DNA from: Sphingomonas sp. CCH10-B3 | Lineage (GTDB): Bacteria > Pseudomonadota > Alphaproteobacteria > Sphingomonadales > Sphingomonadaceae | Direction: 5' to 3' | DNA length: 55,209 nucleotides | Assembly: GCF_001556185.1 (NCBI RefSeq) | Contig: NZ_LSIJ01000103.1 | Location: 1-55,209, forward strand | In this document: piece by piece, positions 46,500-55,209 of the stretch | Layout: the number at the start of each line of letters is the position of its first letter | Position numbering within the stretch: the stretch's first letter is position 1 | Position numbers and translations under genes: made by a program | The notes under the pieces: generated by a model | What the model was told of the DNA's origin: nothing | What the model saw: only the letters and a program-made list of their open reading frames with translations | The model's database searches: none

Positions 46500-48476
46500 T
46501 CATTTGATGGCCAACGCACGCCCTAGGAACGAATCGGCACGGTCGAGCAACTCGGCGCGCACGCCGCCGTCGTCGAGATAGTGATCGAGCCCTTTATACT
46601 CCACATAATCGACGCTGCGTCCGGCGCTCTTCAGCCGTGCCGCCATAATGCGCGACTCACGCACGCCGACATTCTGGTCCTGGTCACCGTGGAACAGCAG
46701 TACCGGGGCCGTGATCGCCGCCGCGTGGCGTGCCGACGATCCTTCCTCGATATGCGGCCCCTTGCCGATGAACTTGTCCATGATGGCGTGGTTGAGATAG
46801 CGTTCGCTTTCGCTGCGCAGGATCTCGAGATCGGTGACCGGGGCGACGGCGACGATCGCCTTGAACAAATCCGGGTCGAGCACGGCGCGTTGCAGCGCCG
46901 CATAGCCGCCATAGGACCAGCCGACGATCGCCAGCTTGCCGGGCGCTGCGATTCCCGATTTTTCGAGCCAGCGGCCGCCGTCGTTGACATCGCTGATCGC
47001 CGTGCGCCAGCTCTTGAAGCCGTTCTTCTGGTACCAGCCGTCGCCATAGCCCGACGATCCGCGATAATTAGGCTGGAGCACGGCATAGCCGCGCGCGGCG
47101 AAGAATTGCGGCAGCCAGTCGAACGCCCATTCGTCGCGCGCTGCCGGGCCGCCGTGGGGCAGCACGATCGCGGGCAGATTTTTGCCATCGCTGCCCGGTG
47201 GCAGCGTCAGATAGCCCGGAATCATCGTGCCATCGGCTGCCGGATAGCTGACCGGCTTGACTGACGCACGCTGGCGCGTCGCGAGTTCGGCGCGCACCGG
47301 CAGCACTTCGGTAAGGTGCTTGTCGGCTCGTGTGTAGAGATAGAAGCTGCCCGGGTCCGAATCGCTTCCCGCCCATAGCAGCAGCGATTGCTCGTCGGCG
47401 CTGGCGTCGATGATTGAGACCAGCGGCTTGTCGGGCACTGCCTTGGCCATGCCGCGGGAGAATCGCTGCAAGGCCGGATCGAACATTTCGTTCTGGCGGC
47501 GCTCGGTCGCAAAGCTCGCGCCGACCACGCGATTTTGCCGTCCGATCTGGACCAGATCATCGACATCGGTGTCGGGCCGCGCGAACACCAGTTCGCGCTT
47601 CATGCTGCCGTCGAGCGCCATCTTGAACAGCGCGGTGTGGCCATTTTCCGCGTCATAGCCATAGGCCACGTCGAGATCACGATCGACCGCGATCGGCCGA
47701 AAGCCAATGCCTAGACCATCCGGGGTGAAGGTCTCGGACACCAGCGGCAGCCAGTCCCTGCTGCCCTTCTTGCGATACATGTAATTGGTCTTGTTGCCGA
47801 AATAGCCGTCACTATTGCGGGGCCGGATCGCCATGATCCGGACTTGGCCATGGCCGTCGGAGATATAGCCGACGACGGTGTCGCGCGGTGCTTCGATCGT
47901 GCGGCGCGCGAGAGTCCGCGTATCGACCAGCTCGACTCCCAGCCCCGATCGCTGCTCGGCAATCGTCGAGCCGGTGGTGACTTCGGGAATCCATTGGCGC
48001 GTCATCAGAACTTTGCCGTCATCGCCGTCGACCTGCCAGTCGATCACTTCACCGCCGCGATAATTGACCTGCAGCGCATTCTCGCCAGTGCGCGCGGTCA
48101 GCACTTTCAATTGGCTGCCGTCGCTGCCGATCGACACCAGCCGCGTAAAGCTGGTCATGCTTTCGCCATCGTAGGCGATGAAGTAAATGCCGCAGATCAG
48201 CCGCGTATTCGTCGACCAGCGGCAAAATTGCAGCCGGTCGGGCGACCCGGTCGATCGCATCACCAGTTTTGTCTGGGGCGGCCCTTCGAGATTGACGACA
48301 TAGACATAGTTGCCGCGCGCCCCGACCGGCGCGATCACCGCCAGATTCCTGCCATCGGGCGAAAGGCTGACCTGCTCGACCGACGGGCGCGCGCCAAAGG
48401 CGATCGCCTCGGGGCTGGGCGCGCCGAAGGCCGCTGTCGGCAATAGAGCAAGTGCAACGACGAGCGACCTGACCAT
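46500..48476 (-). CDS. Secreted S9-family prolyl oligopeptidase
   Basis: The 658-residue protein has a signal peptide (LLPTAAFG), a beta-propeller and a C-terminal alpha/beta-hydrolase. The catalytic serine is in VGWSYGGYAAL, the aspartate in FHGDQDQNV and the histidine in KGLDHYLDDG. It would degrade peptides in the periplasm. It is divergent from the M28 peptidase gene, with 158 bp between them. Confidence 0.92.
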   Translation of the reverse strand: MVRSLVVALALLPTAAFGAPSPEAIAFGARPSVEQVSLSPDGRNLAVIAPVGARGNYVYVVNLEGPPQTKLVMRSTGSPDRLQFCRWSTNTRLICGIYFIAYDGESMTSFTRLVSIGSDGSQLKVLTARTGENALQVNYRGGEVIDWQVDGDDGKVLMTRQWIPEVTTGSTIAEQRSGLGVELVDTRTLARRTIEAPRDTVVGYISDGHGQVRIMAIRPRNSDGYFGNKTNYMYRKKGSRDWLPLVSETFTPDGLGIGFRPIAVDRDLDVAYGYDAENGHTALFKMALDGSMKRELVFARPDTDVDDLVQIGRQNRVVGASFATERRQNEMFDPALQRFSRGMAKAVPDKPLVSIIDASADEQSLLLWAGSDSDPGSFYLYTRADKHLTEVLPVRAELATRQRASVKPVSYPAADGTMIPGYLTLPPGSDGKNLPAIVLPHGGPAARDEWAFDWLPQFFAARGYAVLQPNYRGSSGYGDGWYQKNGFKSWRTAISDVNDGGRWLEKSGIAAPGKLAIVGWSYGGYAALQRAVLDPDLFKAIVAVAPVTDLEILRSESERYLNHAIMDKFIGKGPHIEEGSSARHAAAITAPVLLFHGDQDQNVGVRESRIMAARLKSAGRSVDYVEYKGLDHYLDDGGVRAELLDRADSFLGRALAIK

Positions 48477-48634
48477 GAGTCTTTCCCCCCCGCCGGAATG
48501 GTGTCAGTCTGGCCGGAGTCGGGCGCCTCCTCAAGCGCTTGCTCGACATTTTGGTGCGCGTGTCGCTCGCTTGCGCGCTGCGACCTGCCCTGCCAAAAGT
48601 GCGTGTCATGCACCATTCGATCCGGAGAGCCGCG

Positions 48635-50260
48635 ATGCGCGTGCCATTCTTATGCCTGTTGCCGATCGCCCTGCTGTCGGCAGCGGCACCTGCCCCGCGC
48701 ATTTCGGTTGCGACGCTGAAGGCGGTCGACAAGGAATTGTCCTCCGATGCCTATGAGGGCCGCGCGCCGACGACGCCCGCCGAGGACAAGACGGTCGCGT
48801 ATATCATCGCGCAGATGAAGGCGGCGGGGCTGAAGCCCGGCAACAAGGGCAGCTGGACGCAGGACGTGCCGATGGTCGAATCGACCTTCGCCAACATCAG
48901 CCCGCTGGTCTTTTCGGGCGGCAGCGCGCCGGTGAGCCTTGCGCCCAACACCGACATGGTGGTGCGCAGCTACCGCGTGCAATCGCAGATCGCGGTCAAG
49001 GACAGCGACGTCGTGTTCGTCGGCTATGGCATCAATGCCCCCGAGCGCGGCTGGAACGACTATGCCGGCGTCGATGTGCGCGGCAAGACAGTGATCATCC
49101 TCGTCAACGATCCCGACTGGCAGACGCCGGGTCGCGAGGGCCTCTTCGAAGGCCGGGCGATGACCTATTACGGTCGCTGGACGTACAAGTATGAGGAAGC
49201 CGCGCGGCAGGGCGCGGCGGCGGCGATCATCGTCCACGATACCGAACCGGCCGCCTACGGCTGGGGGGTGGTCGAATCGAGCAACACGCGGCCGTCGCTT
49301 GAACTCGACGTGCCGGGCGATCATCTCGACCAGAGCGCGGCGATCGGCTGGATGCAGAAGGGCGCCGCCGAGCGCGTGTTCGCCAGCGCCGGCAAGGACT
49401 TTGCGGGCTTGAGCGAAGCCGCCAAGGTCAAGGGCTTCAAGGCGGTGCCGCTCGGGCTGAAGGCGTCGGTGTCGATGACCGCGACGATCAAGCGGCAGAA
49501 ATCAAAGAATGTCATCGGCGTGCTGCCGGGCAAGACTACGCCGGGCGACTATGTATTCTATACCGCGCATTGGGATCATCTCGGCCGCTGCACGCCGGTG
49601 AAGGGCGATGGCATTTGCAACGGCGCGGTCGACAATGCGAGCGGCATTGCCGGGTTGATCGCACTCGCGCAGGCGCATGTGAAGGCCGGGCCGGCGGCGC
49701 GCTCGATCGCGTTTCTGGCGGTGACGGCCGAGGAATCGGGGCTGCTCGGCTCGCAATATTATGCCGAGCATCCGGTCTATCCGCTCGCCCGCACGGTCGG
49801 CGGGGTGAACATGGATTCGCTCAACGTCGGCGGCGCGGTGCGGGACTTTGTGGTCACGGGCGCGGGCAAATCCGAACTCGAGGATCTGGTAAAGCCCTTT
49901 GTTGCTGCGCAGGGCCGCGTCATCAAGCCCGAGGCGCATCCTGAGCGCGGCAGCTATTTCCGGTCGGACCATTTCAGCTTCGCCAAGCTCGGCGTGCCAA
50001 TGCTCGATGCCAAGTCGGGGCTGGACCGCGTCAAGGGCGGGGTCGCGGCTGGTCAGGCGGCCAGCGATGATTACATCGCCAACCGCTATCACAAGCCGCA
50101 GGACGAATATGATCCGGCGTGGGACTGGTCGGGCGCCGTGCAGGACCTCGACGTTTATTTTGGCCTCGGTCGTCAACTCGCGCAGGGCAAAAGCTGGCCG
50201 AACTGGTATAAGAGCAGCGAATTCCGCCGCGTGCGCGACCAGCAGCGCGCCGGCCGCTGA
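48635..50260 (+). CDS. Secreted M28-family metallopeptidase with PA domain
   Basis: The 541-residue protein has a signal peptide (LLPIALLSAAAPA), a protease-associated insert (about residues 150-250) and the M28 di-zinc core: YTAHWDHLGRC, GAVDNASGIAGLIALA and VTAEESGLLGSQYYA, ending in SDHFSFAKLGVPML. The start ATG 48635 has a GGAGAG site; an upstream frame without a signal sequence was rejected. Confidence 0.9.
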   Translation: MRVPFLCLLPIALLSAAAPAPRISVATLKAVDKELSSDAYEGRAPTTPAEDKTVAYIIAQMKAAGLKPGNKGSWTQDVPMVESTFANISPLVFSGGSAPVSLAPNTDMVVRSYRVQSQIAVKDSDVVFVGYGINAPERGWNDYAGVDVRGKTVIILVNDPDWQTPGREGLFEGRAMTYYGRWTYKYEEAARQGAAAAIIVHDTEPAAYGWGVVESSNTRPSLELDVPGDHLDQSAAIGWMQKGAAERVFASAGKDFAGLSEAAKVKGFKAVPLGLKASVSMTATIKRQKSKNVIGVLPGKTTPGDYVFYTAHWDHLGRCTPVKGDGICNGAVDNASGIAGLIALAQAHVKAGPAARSIAFLAVTAEESGLLGSQYYAEHPVYPLARTVGGVNMDSLNVGGAVRDFVVTGAGKSELEDLVKPFVAAQGRVIKPEAHPERGSYFRSDHFSFAKLGVPMLDAKSGLDRVKGGVAAGQAASDDYIANRYHKPQDEYDPAWDWSGAVQDLDVYFGLGRQLAQGKSWPNWYKSSEFRRVRDQQRAGR

Positions 50261-50275
50261 ACGAAAGGCCTCGCC

Positions 50276-51249
<974 letters not shown>

Positions 51250-51250
<1 letters not shown>

Positions 51251-51729
51251 TGCCTGCGACGATCCGGCGGCTCGGCACGGCGGATGTCGATCTCGCGCGC
51301 GCGATGAACGCGCTGTTTGCCGCGGCGTTCGAGGACCCGGCGCATTATGCTGATGCACCGCCCGACGACGCCTGGTTGCGCGACGCGCTTGGCAGAGAGT
51401 CCGTCGTCGCGCTGGTGGCGGAGTTGGGCGACCGCATTGTCGGCGCTGCAGTCGCCTATGAACTCGACAAGCTCGAACAGCGTCGCCGCGAACTCTATCT
51501 CTACGATCTGGCGGTTGCCGCCGACTGCCGCCGTCGCGGGGTCGCCACGGCGCTGATTGAGGCGCTGCGCCGCCACGCCGCTGCTCGCAATTGCTGGACG
51601 CTGTTTGTGCAGGCCGATTACGGTGACGACCCGGCGGTCGCGCTCTACACCAAGCTGGGCAGCCGCGAAGACGTGATGCATTTCGATATTGCGCCTGCCG
51701 ATGCTGGCGAAATTGGCCCGATCGACTAA
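51250..51729 (+). CDS. GNAT-family N-acetyltransferase in the agmatine operon
   Basis: The 159-residue protein has GNAT motifs (YLYDLAVAADCRRRGVATALI, ALYTKLGSREDVMHFDI). It resembles AAC(3)-I-type acetyltransferases in its C-terminal part (tentative). Its start overlaps the aguA stop (TGATG) and it ends 9 bp before aguB, so it may act on polyamine-related amines. Confidence 0.85.
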
Positions 51730-51738
51730 ATAGCGGGC

Positions 51739-52602
<864 letters not shown>

Positions 52603-52692
52603 TCCAGATCAGCCGCGCCGGCGCGACCGGAACTTAATGCGCCGCCATGCGGTGTGTCCTTCATGCGGCGGGGCGCCCACGGAGGACCGGAC

Positions 52693-53193
52693 ATGGCCGA
52701 GAAGACGCTCGACGACCTTTTCCACGATACGCTGCGCGACATCTATTATGCCGAAAAGCATATCCTGAAGGGTCTGAAGAAGATGATGAAAGGCGCCGAT
52801 TCAGAAGAATTGCGCGCTGGATTCGAGAAGCATTACATCGAAACCGAAGGCCAGATCGACCGGCTGGAGCAGGTGTTTGAGCTGATCGGCAAGCCCGCGC
52901 GGGGCAAGACCTGCGACGCGATCAATGGCATTCTCGCCGAGGGTGAAGACATTCTCGGCGACTACAAGGGCACGGCGGCGCTCGATGCCGGGCTGATCTC
53001 GTCAGCACAGGCCGTCGAGCATTACGAGATTGCGCGCTACGGCACGCTGAAGCGCTGGGCTCTCGAACTCGGGATGAAGGACGCAGCGGCGCTGCTCGAT
53101 GCGACGCTGCAGGAAGAATATGCGACCGACGACGCGCTGACGGCGCTCGCTGACGCAAAGGCCAATGCCAAGGCGATGCAGCCCGCCGGATAA
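52693..53193 (+). CDS. DUF892 (YciE/YciF) ferritin-like protein
   Basis: The 166-residue four-helix protein matches DUF892: LDDLFHDTLRDIYYAEKHIL, HYIETEGQIDRLEQVFELIG and VEHYEIARYGTLKRWA, with glutamates and histidines suitable for a di-iron site. The family is stress-induced. The start ATG 52693 follows GGAGGA. Confidence 0.9.
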   Translation: MAEKTLDDLFHDTLRDIYYAEKHILKGLKKMMKGADSEELRAGFEKHYIETEGQIDRLEQVFELIGKPARGKTCDAINGILAEGEDILGDYKGTAALDAGLISSAQAVEHYEIARYGTLKRWALELGMKDAAALLDATLQEEYATDDALTALADAKANAKAMQPAG

Positions 53194-53235
53194 GGCCAGG
53201 GCCGGCGGGCGCCGATGTGCCCGCCGGTTCCCCTT

Positions 53236-53481
53236 TCAGCGCGCGGTGGTGCGGTTGACGAGGATCGGCTTCGAACAGCCACCCTCGCGGTAATCGACCG
53301 CGCGGATCAGCTGCGCATCGGGCAGCTGGTCGAGCCGCTGCGGACCAGCACCGCGCTGCGTCTTCACTTGCCCTGCACTCGCATTGCGACAATCGGGTTG
53401 GCCGAGGGCGGACTTGGGCTTCCCGCGCGCATCCGCGGCGACAGCGGCGAGCAGTATCGTGGCGGCAAGGATAAGACGCAT
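53236..53481 (-). CDS. Small secreted protein
   Basis: The 81-residue protein has a signal peptide (MRLILAATILLAAVAADARG) and a short mature part with two cysteines (DCRN and GGCSKP). This is a common small sphingomonad periplasmic type with no known function. Confidence 0.7.
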   Translation of the reverse strand: MRLILAATILLAAVAADARGKPKSALGQPDCRNASAGQVKTQRGAGPQRLDQLPDAQLIRAVDYREGGCSKPILVNRTTAR

Positions 53482-53533
53482 TGCGAACTCCCTGAACATG
53501 GGAGCAAATTCATAACGCCGCCGCCATTTTCTG

Positions 53534-54211
53534 TCACGGCCTGAACGCGACGGCGCGTTCGAACACTGCGCCGAACATCGCTGCCGTCAGTCGCCCGGTG
53601 TTCTGGTTATAGCGGCTGCAGTGATAGCTATCGATAAGGGTCTGCCCGCTCGGCAGCGCATGTTCGGCCAGATGCGCGAACCGCGCCTTGGGCAGCCTGC
53701 CGCCCAGTGCCTTGACCGCTGACTGATGCGCGATCTGCCCCAGCGCGACCACGACCCGCAGCTTCGGCAGCGCTGCCAGCTGGCTTTCGAGAAACGGGCG
53801 GCAATTGCGGCTTTCCTCGGGCGTCGGCTTGTTCTCGGGCGGCAGGCATTTGACGGCGTTCAGGATGATCGCGCCGCGCAGTTGCAGGCCGTCATCGGCG
53901 CGCGCGTCGTAGGTCCCAAGCGCGAAGCCATATTTCGCCAGCGTCGCGAACAGCAGATCGCCCGCGAAATCACCGGTGAACGGTCGCCCGGTGCGATTGG
54001 CGCCATGCTTGCCGGGTGCAAGGCCAATAATCGCGAGCCAGGCGTCGGGGTCGCCAAAGGCCGGGACCGGTGCATTCCACCAATCGGGAAATTCGGTCCG
54101 GCATGCTGCCCGATAATCGACGAGGCGCGGGCAGCGCGGGCAGTCGCGCGGCGGCTCGGTGGCAGGAAGCGGGCTTGGCGCGGGCATGGGGCCGGGATAG
54201 GCGGGGTCCAT
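53534..54211 (-). CDS. Family 5 (UDGb-type) uracil-DNA glycosylase
   Basis: The 225-residue glycosylase has motif A GLAPGKHGANRTGRPF (no catalytic Asp/Asn at the family-1 position, as in UDGb), motif B HCSRYNQNTGRL, and four cysteines (CPRC, AAC, KC, NC) for a 4Fe-4S cluster. It would remove uracil and hypoxanthine from DNA. ATG 54211 is chosen; its start codon overlaps the divergent folK start. Confidence 0.88.
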   Translation of the reverse strand: MDPAYPGPMPAPSPLPATEPPRDCPRCPRLVDYRAACRTEFPDWWNAPVPAFGDPDAWLAIIGLAPGKHGANRTGRPFTGDFAGDLLFATLAKYGFALGTYDARADDGLQLRGAIILNAVKCLPPENKPTPEESRNCRPFLESQLAALPKLRVVVALGQIAHQSAVKALGGRLPKARFAHLAEHALPSGQTLIDSYHCSRYNQNTGRLTAAMFGAVFERAVAFRP

Positions 54212-54698
54212 GCCGCTCACAAGCCACGCTGCCGGTCGCTACGTCATCGCGCTCGGCTCGAACCGCCGCAGCCGCCACGGCAGCCCCAAGACAACGCTTG
54301 CGGCGGCGCTGGACGCGGTCGGCGGCGTCCTGGCGGCCTCGCGCGTGATCACAACGGCCCCGGTCGGACCCTCGTCGCGGCGCTTCGCCAATCAGGCGGC
54401 GATCATTGCCAGCGACGCACCGCCGCCGGTGCTGCTCGCGCGACTGAAGGCGATCGAGGCCAGTTTCGGCAGGCGGCGTGGCCAGCGTTGGGGCGCGCGG
54501 GTGCTCGATCTCGACATCATCCTGTGGTCGGGCGGGGCATGGGCGTCGCCGGGGCTGGTCATTCCGCATGCCGCCTACCGGACGCGTCGTTTCGTGCTTG
54601 TTCCGTTGGCGCAGATCGCACCCGGCTGGCGCGACCCGCTGACCGGGCGCACGATACGGCACTTGTCCGCCATTGACCGCAAGCGACGTCCAGCCTAA
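54210..54698 (+). CDS. folK: HPPK, 6-hydroxymethyl-7,8-dihydropterin pyrophosphokinase
   Basis: FolK, 162 residues, catalyses a step of folate synthesis. It has YVIALGSNRR, SRRFANQAAII and the signature RWGARVLDLDIILW, then IPHAAYRTRRFVLVPL. It is divergent from the glycosylase gene with overlapping start codons. Confidence 0.92.
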   Translation: MPLTSHAAGRYVIALGSNRRSRHGSPKTTLAAALDAVGGVLAASRVITTAPVGPSSRRFANQAAIIASDAPPPVLLARLKAIEASFGRRRGQRWGARVLDLDIILWSGGAWASPGLVIPHAAYRTRRFVLVPLAQIAPGWRDPLTGRTIRHLSAIDRKRRPA

Positions 54699-54732
54699 CG
54701 CGCAGCCCTTCGCGGCCATCCGTGCACGGTGC

Positions 54733-54808
54733 GGGCCCGTAGCTCAGTCGGTAGAGCAACGGACTTTTAATCTGTAGGTCTCGGGTTCGAATCCCGACGG
54801 GCCCACCA
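54733..54808 (+). tRNA. tRNA-Lys (anticodon TTT)
   Basis: The 76-nt cloverleaf has acceptor arms GGGCCCG/CGGGCCC, D-arm GCTC...GAGC, anticodon stem ACGGA/TCTGT around CTTTTAA, T-arm TCGGG-TTCGAAT-CCCGA and an encoded CCA end. The anticodon TTT reads lysine codons. Confidence 0.97.
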
Positions 54809-54831
54809 AGCCGAAGCGCGAGCCGTCTCGA

Positions 54832-55209
54832 TCAGGCGCGTGCGAGCAAGGCCTTCGCTGCTTTGAGATGTGGTGCATCGACCATCCGGCCATCGAGGTT
54901 GAGCGCCCCCGCGCCGGGATTGGCGGCGAACAGATCGACGATCGCCTGCGCCTTGGCGATTTCCTCGGCGCTCGGGGTGAAAGCAGCGTTGATCACGCTC
55001 ACCTGCGTCGGGTGGATCGCCATCATGCCGGTAAAGCCGTCGCGGCGCCCGCGCGCGGCATAGGCGGCGAGCCCGTCGATATCGCGAAAATCGGGATAGA
55101 CCGTCTCGATCGCTGGCACGCCCGCCGCATGCGCGCCGAACAATGTCAGCGACCGCGCGAGCTGATAGGGTGCGGTATAGCTGCCGTCGAGCTCGCGCGA
55201 CGTACTCGC
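54832..55209 (-). CDS. CitE-like HpcH/HpaI aldolase/citrate lyase, partial
   Basis: The C-terminal 125 residues of a CitE/HpcH-family lyase are present; the frame stays open through the window edge, so the 5' end is missing. Family features are GVPAIETVYPDFRD and GFTGMMAIHPTQVSVINAAFTPS. It probably acts on a CoA thioester such as malyl- or citramalyl-CoA. Confidence 0.88.
   Translation of the reverse strand, partial: ASTSRELDGSYTAPYQLARSLTLFGAHAAGVPAIETVYPDFRDIDGLAAYAARGRRDGFTGMMAIHPTQVSVINAAFTPSAEEIAKAQAIVDLFAANPGAGALNLDGRMVDAPHLKAAKALLARA

Noticed and set aside
54733..54808. tRNA-Lys as an integration site for an island
   Set aside because: No integrase gene and no repeat of the tRNA 3' end were seen in the downstream sequence available.

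Overview
The window comes from a high-GC alphaproteobacterial chromosome, most likely a member of the Sphingomonadaceae (Sphingomonas or a close relative). The evidence is protein similarity recognised by eye (gyrB, recF, glyA, nrdR, rpsD and a CusBAF set with sphingomonad-style sequences), the GC content and the gene neighbourhoods. No database search was run, so the genus is an inference.

Bases 1 to about 30131 form one large Tn7-like transposon. Both of its ends can be read as arrays of short TnsB-type binding sites in inverted orientation. The left terminus lies about 7 bp outside the window. The right terminus abuts the gyrB stop codon (30133-30135), so the 3' end of gyrB is the likely attachment site. 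The transposition module is a leftward operon of overlapping genes: a small winged-helix protein, a truncated TnsB-like protein, TnsA, TnsB (intact D309/D391/E427, D-35-E), TnsC and two long TniQ/TnsD-type proteins (8896 to 77). Two rightward genes (8948-11018) start beside it. One of them encodes another TnsB relative that has lost catalytic residues. No cas genes and no CRISPR array are present.

The cargo runs from about 11.0 to 29.9 kb. It holds a DEDDh exonuclease next to a DUF2384 antitoxin-like protein behind a palindromic operator, a small membrane protein, cueR, an unrecognised three-gene set (membrane protein, 774-residue protein, 208-residue protein), and an arsR gene fused by deletion to the interior of a czcA efflux gene. 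After these come a DUF190 gene, a CaCA-family exchanger, a methyltransferase, two small secreted Met/Cys-containing proteins, and an intact copper/silver efflux operon cusC-cusB-cusA-cusF. Metal resistance is therefore the clearest selectable payload.

Bases 30133 to 55209 are ordinary chromosome: gyrB, a small membrane protein and TetR regulator with twin operators, recF, a DUF3429 protein, a BtaB/BtaA-like betaine-lipid pair, a fasciclin/anti-sigma/ECF-sigma module, rpiB-glyA-(small membrane protein)-nrdR-RNA methyltransferase, a chorismate mutase, rpsD, a DUF6916 gene and three phage-tail-collar paralogues, S9 and M28 peptidases, the agmatine pathway genes aguA and aguB with a GNAT between them, a DUF892 protein, a family-5 uracil-DNA glycosylase, folK, tRNA-Lys(TTT) and the 3' part of a CitE-like lyase cut by the window edge.
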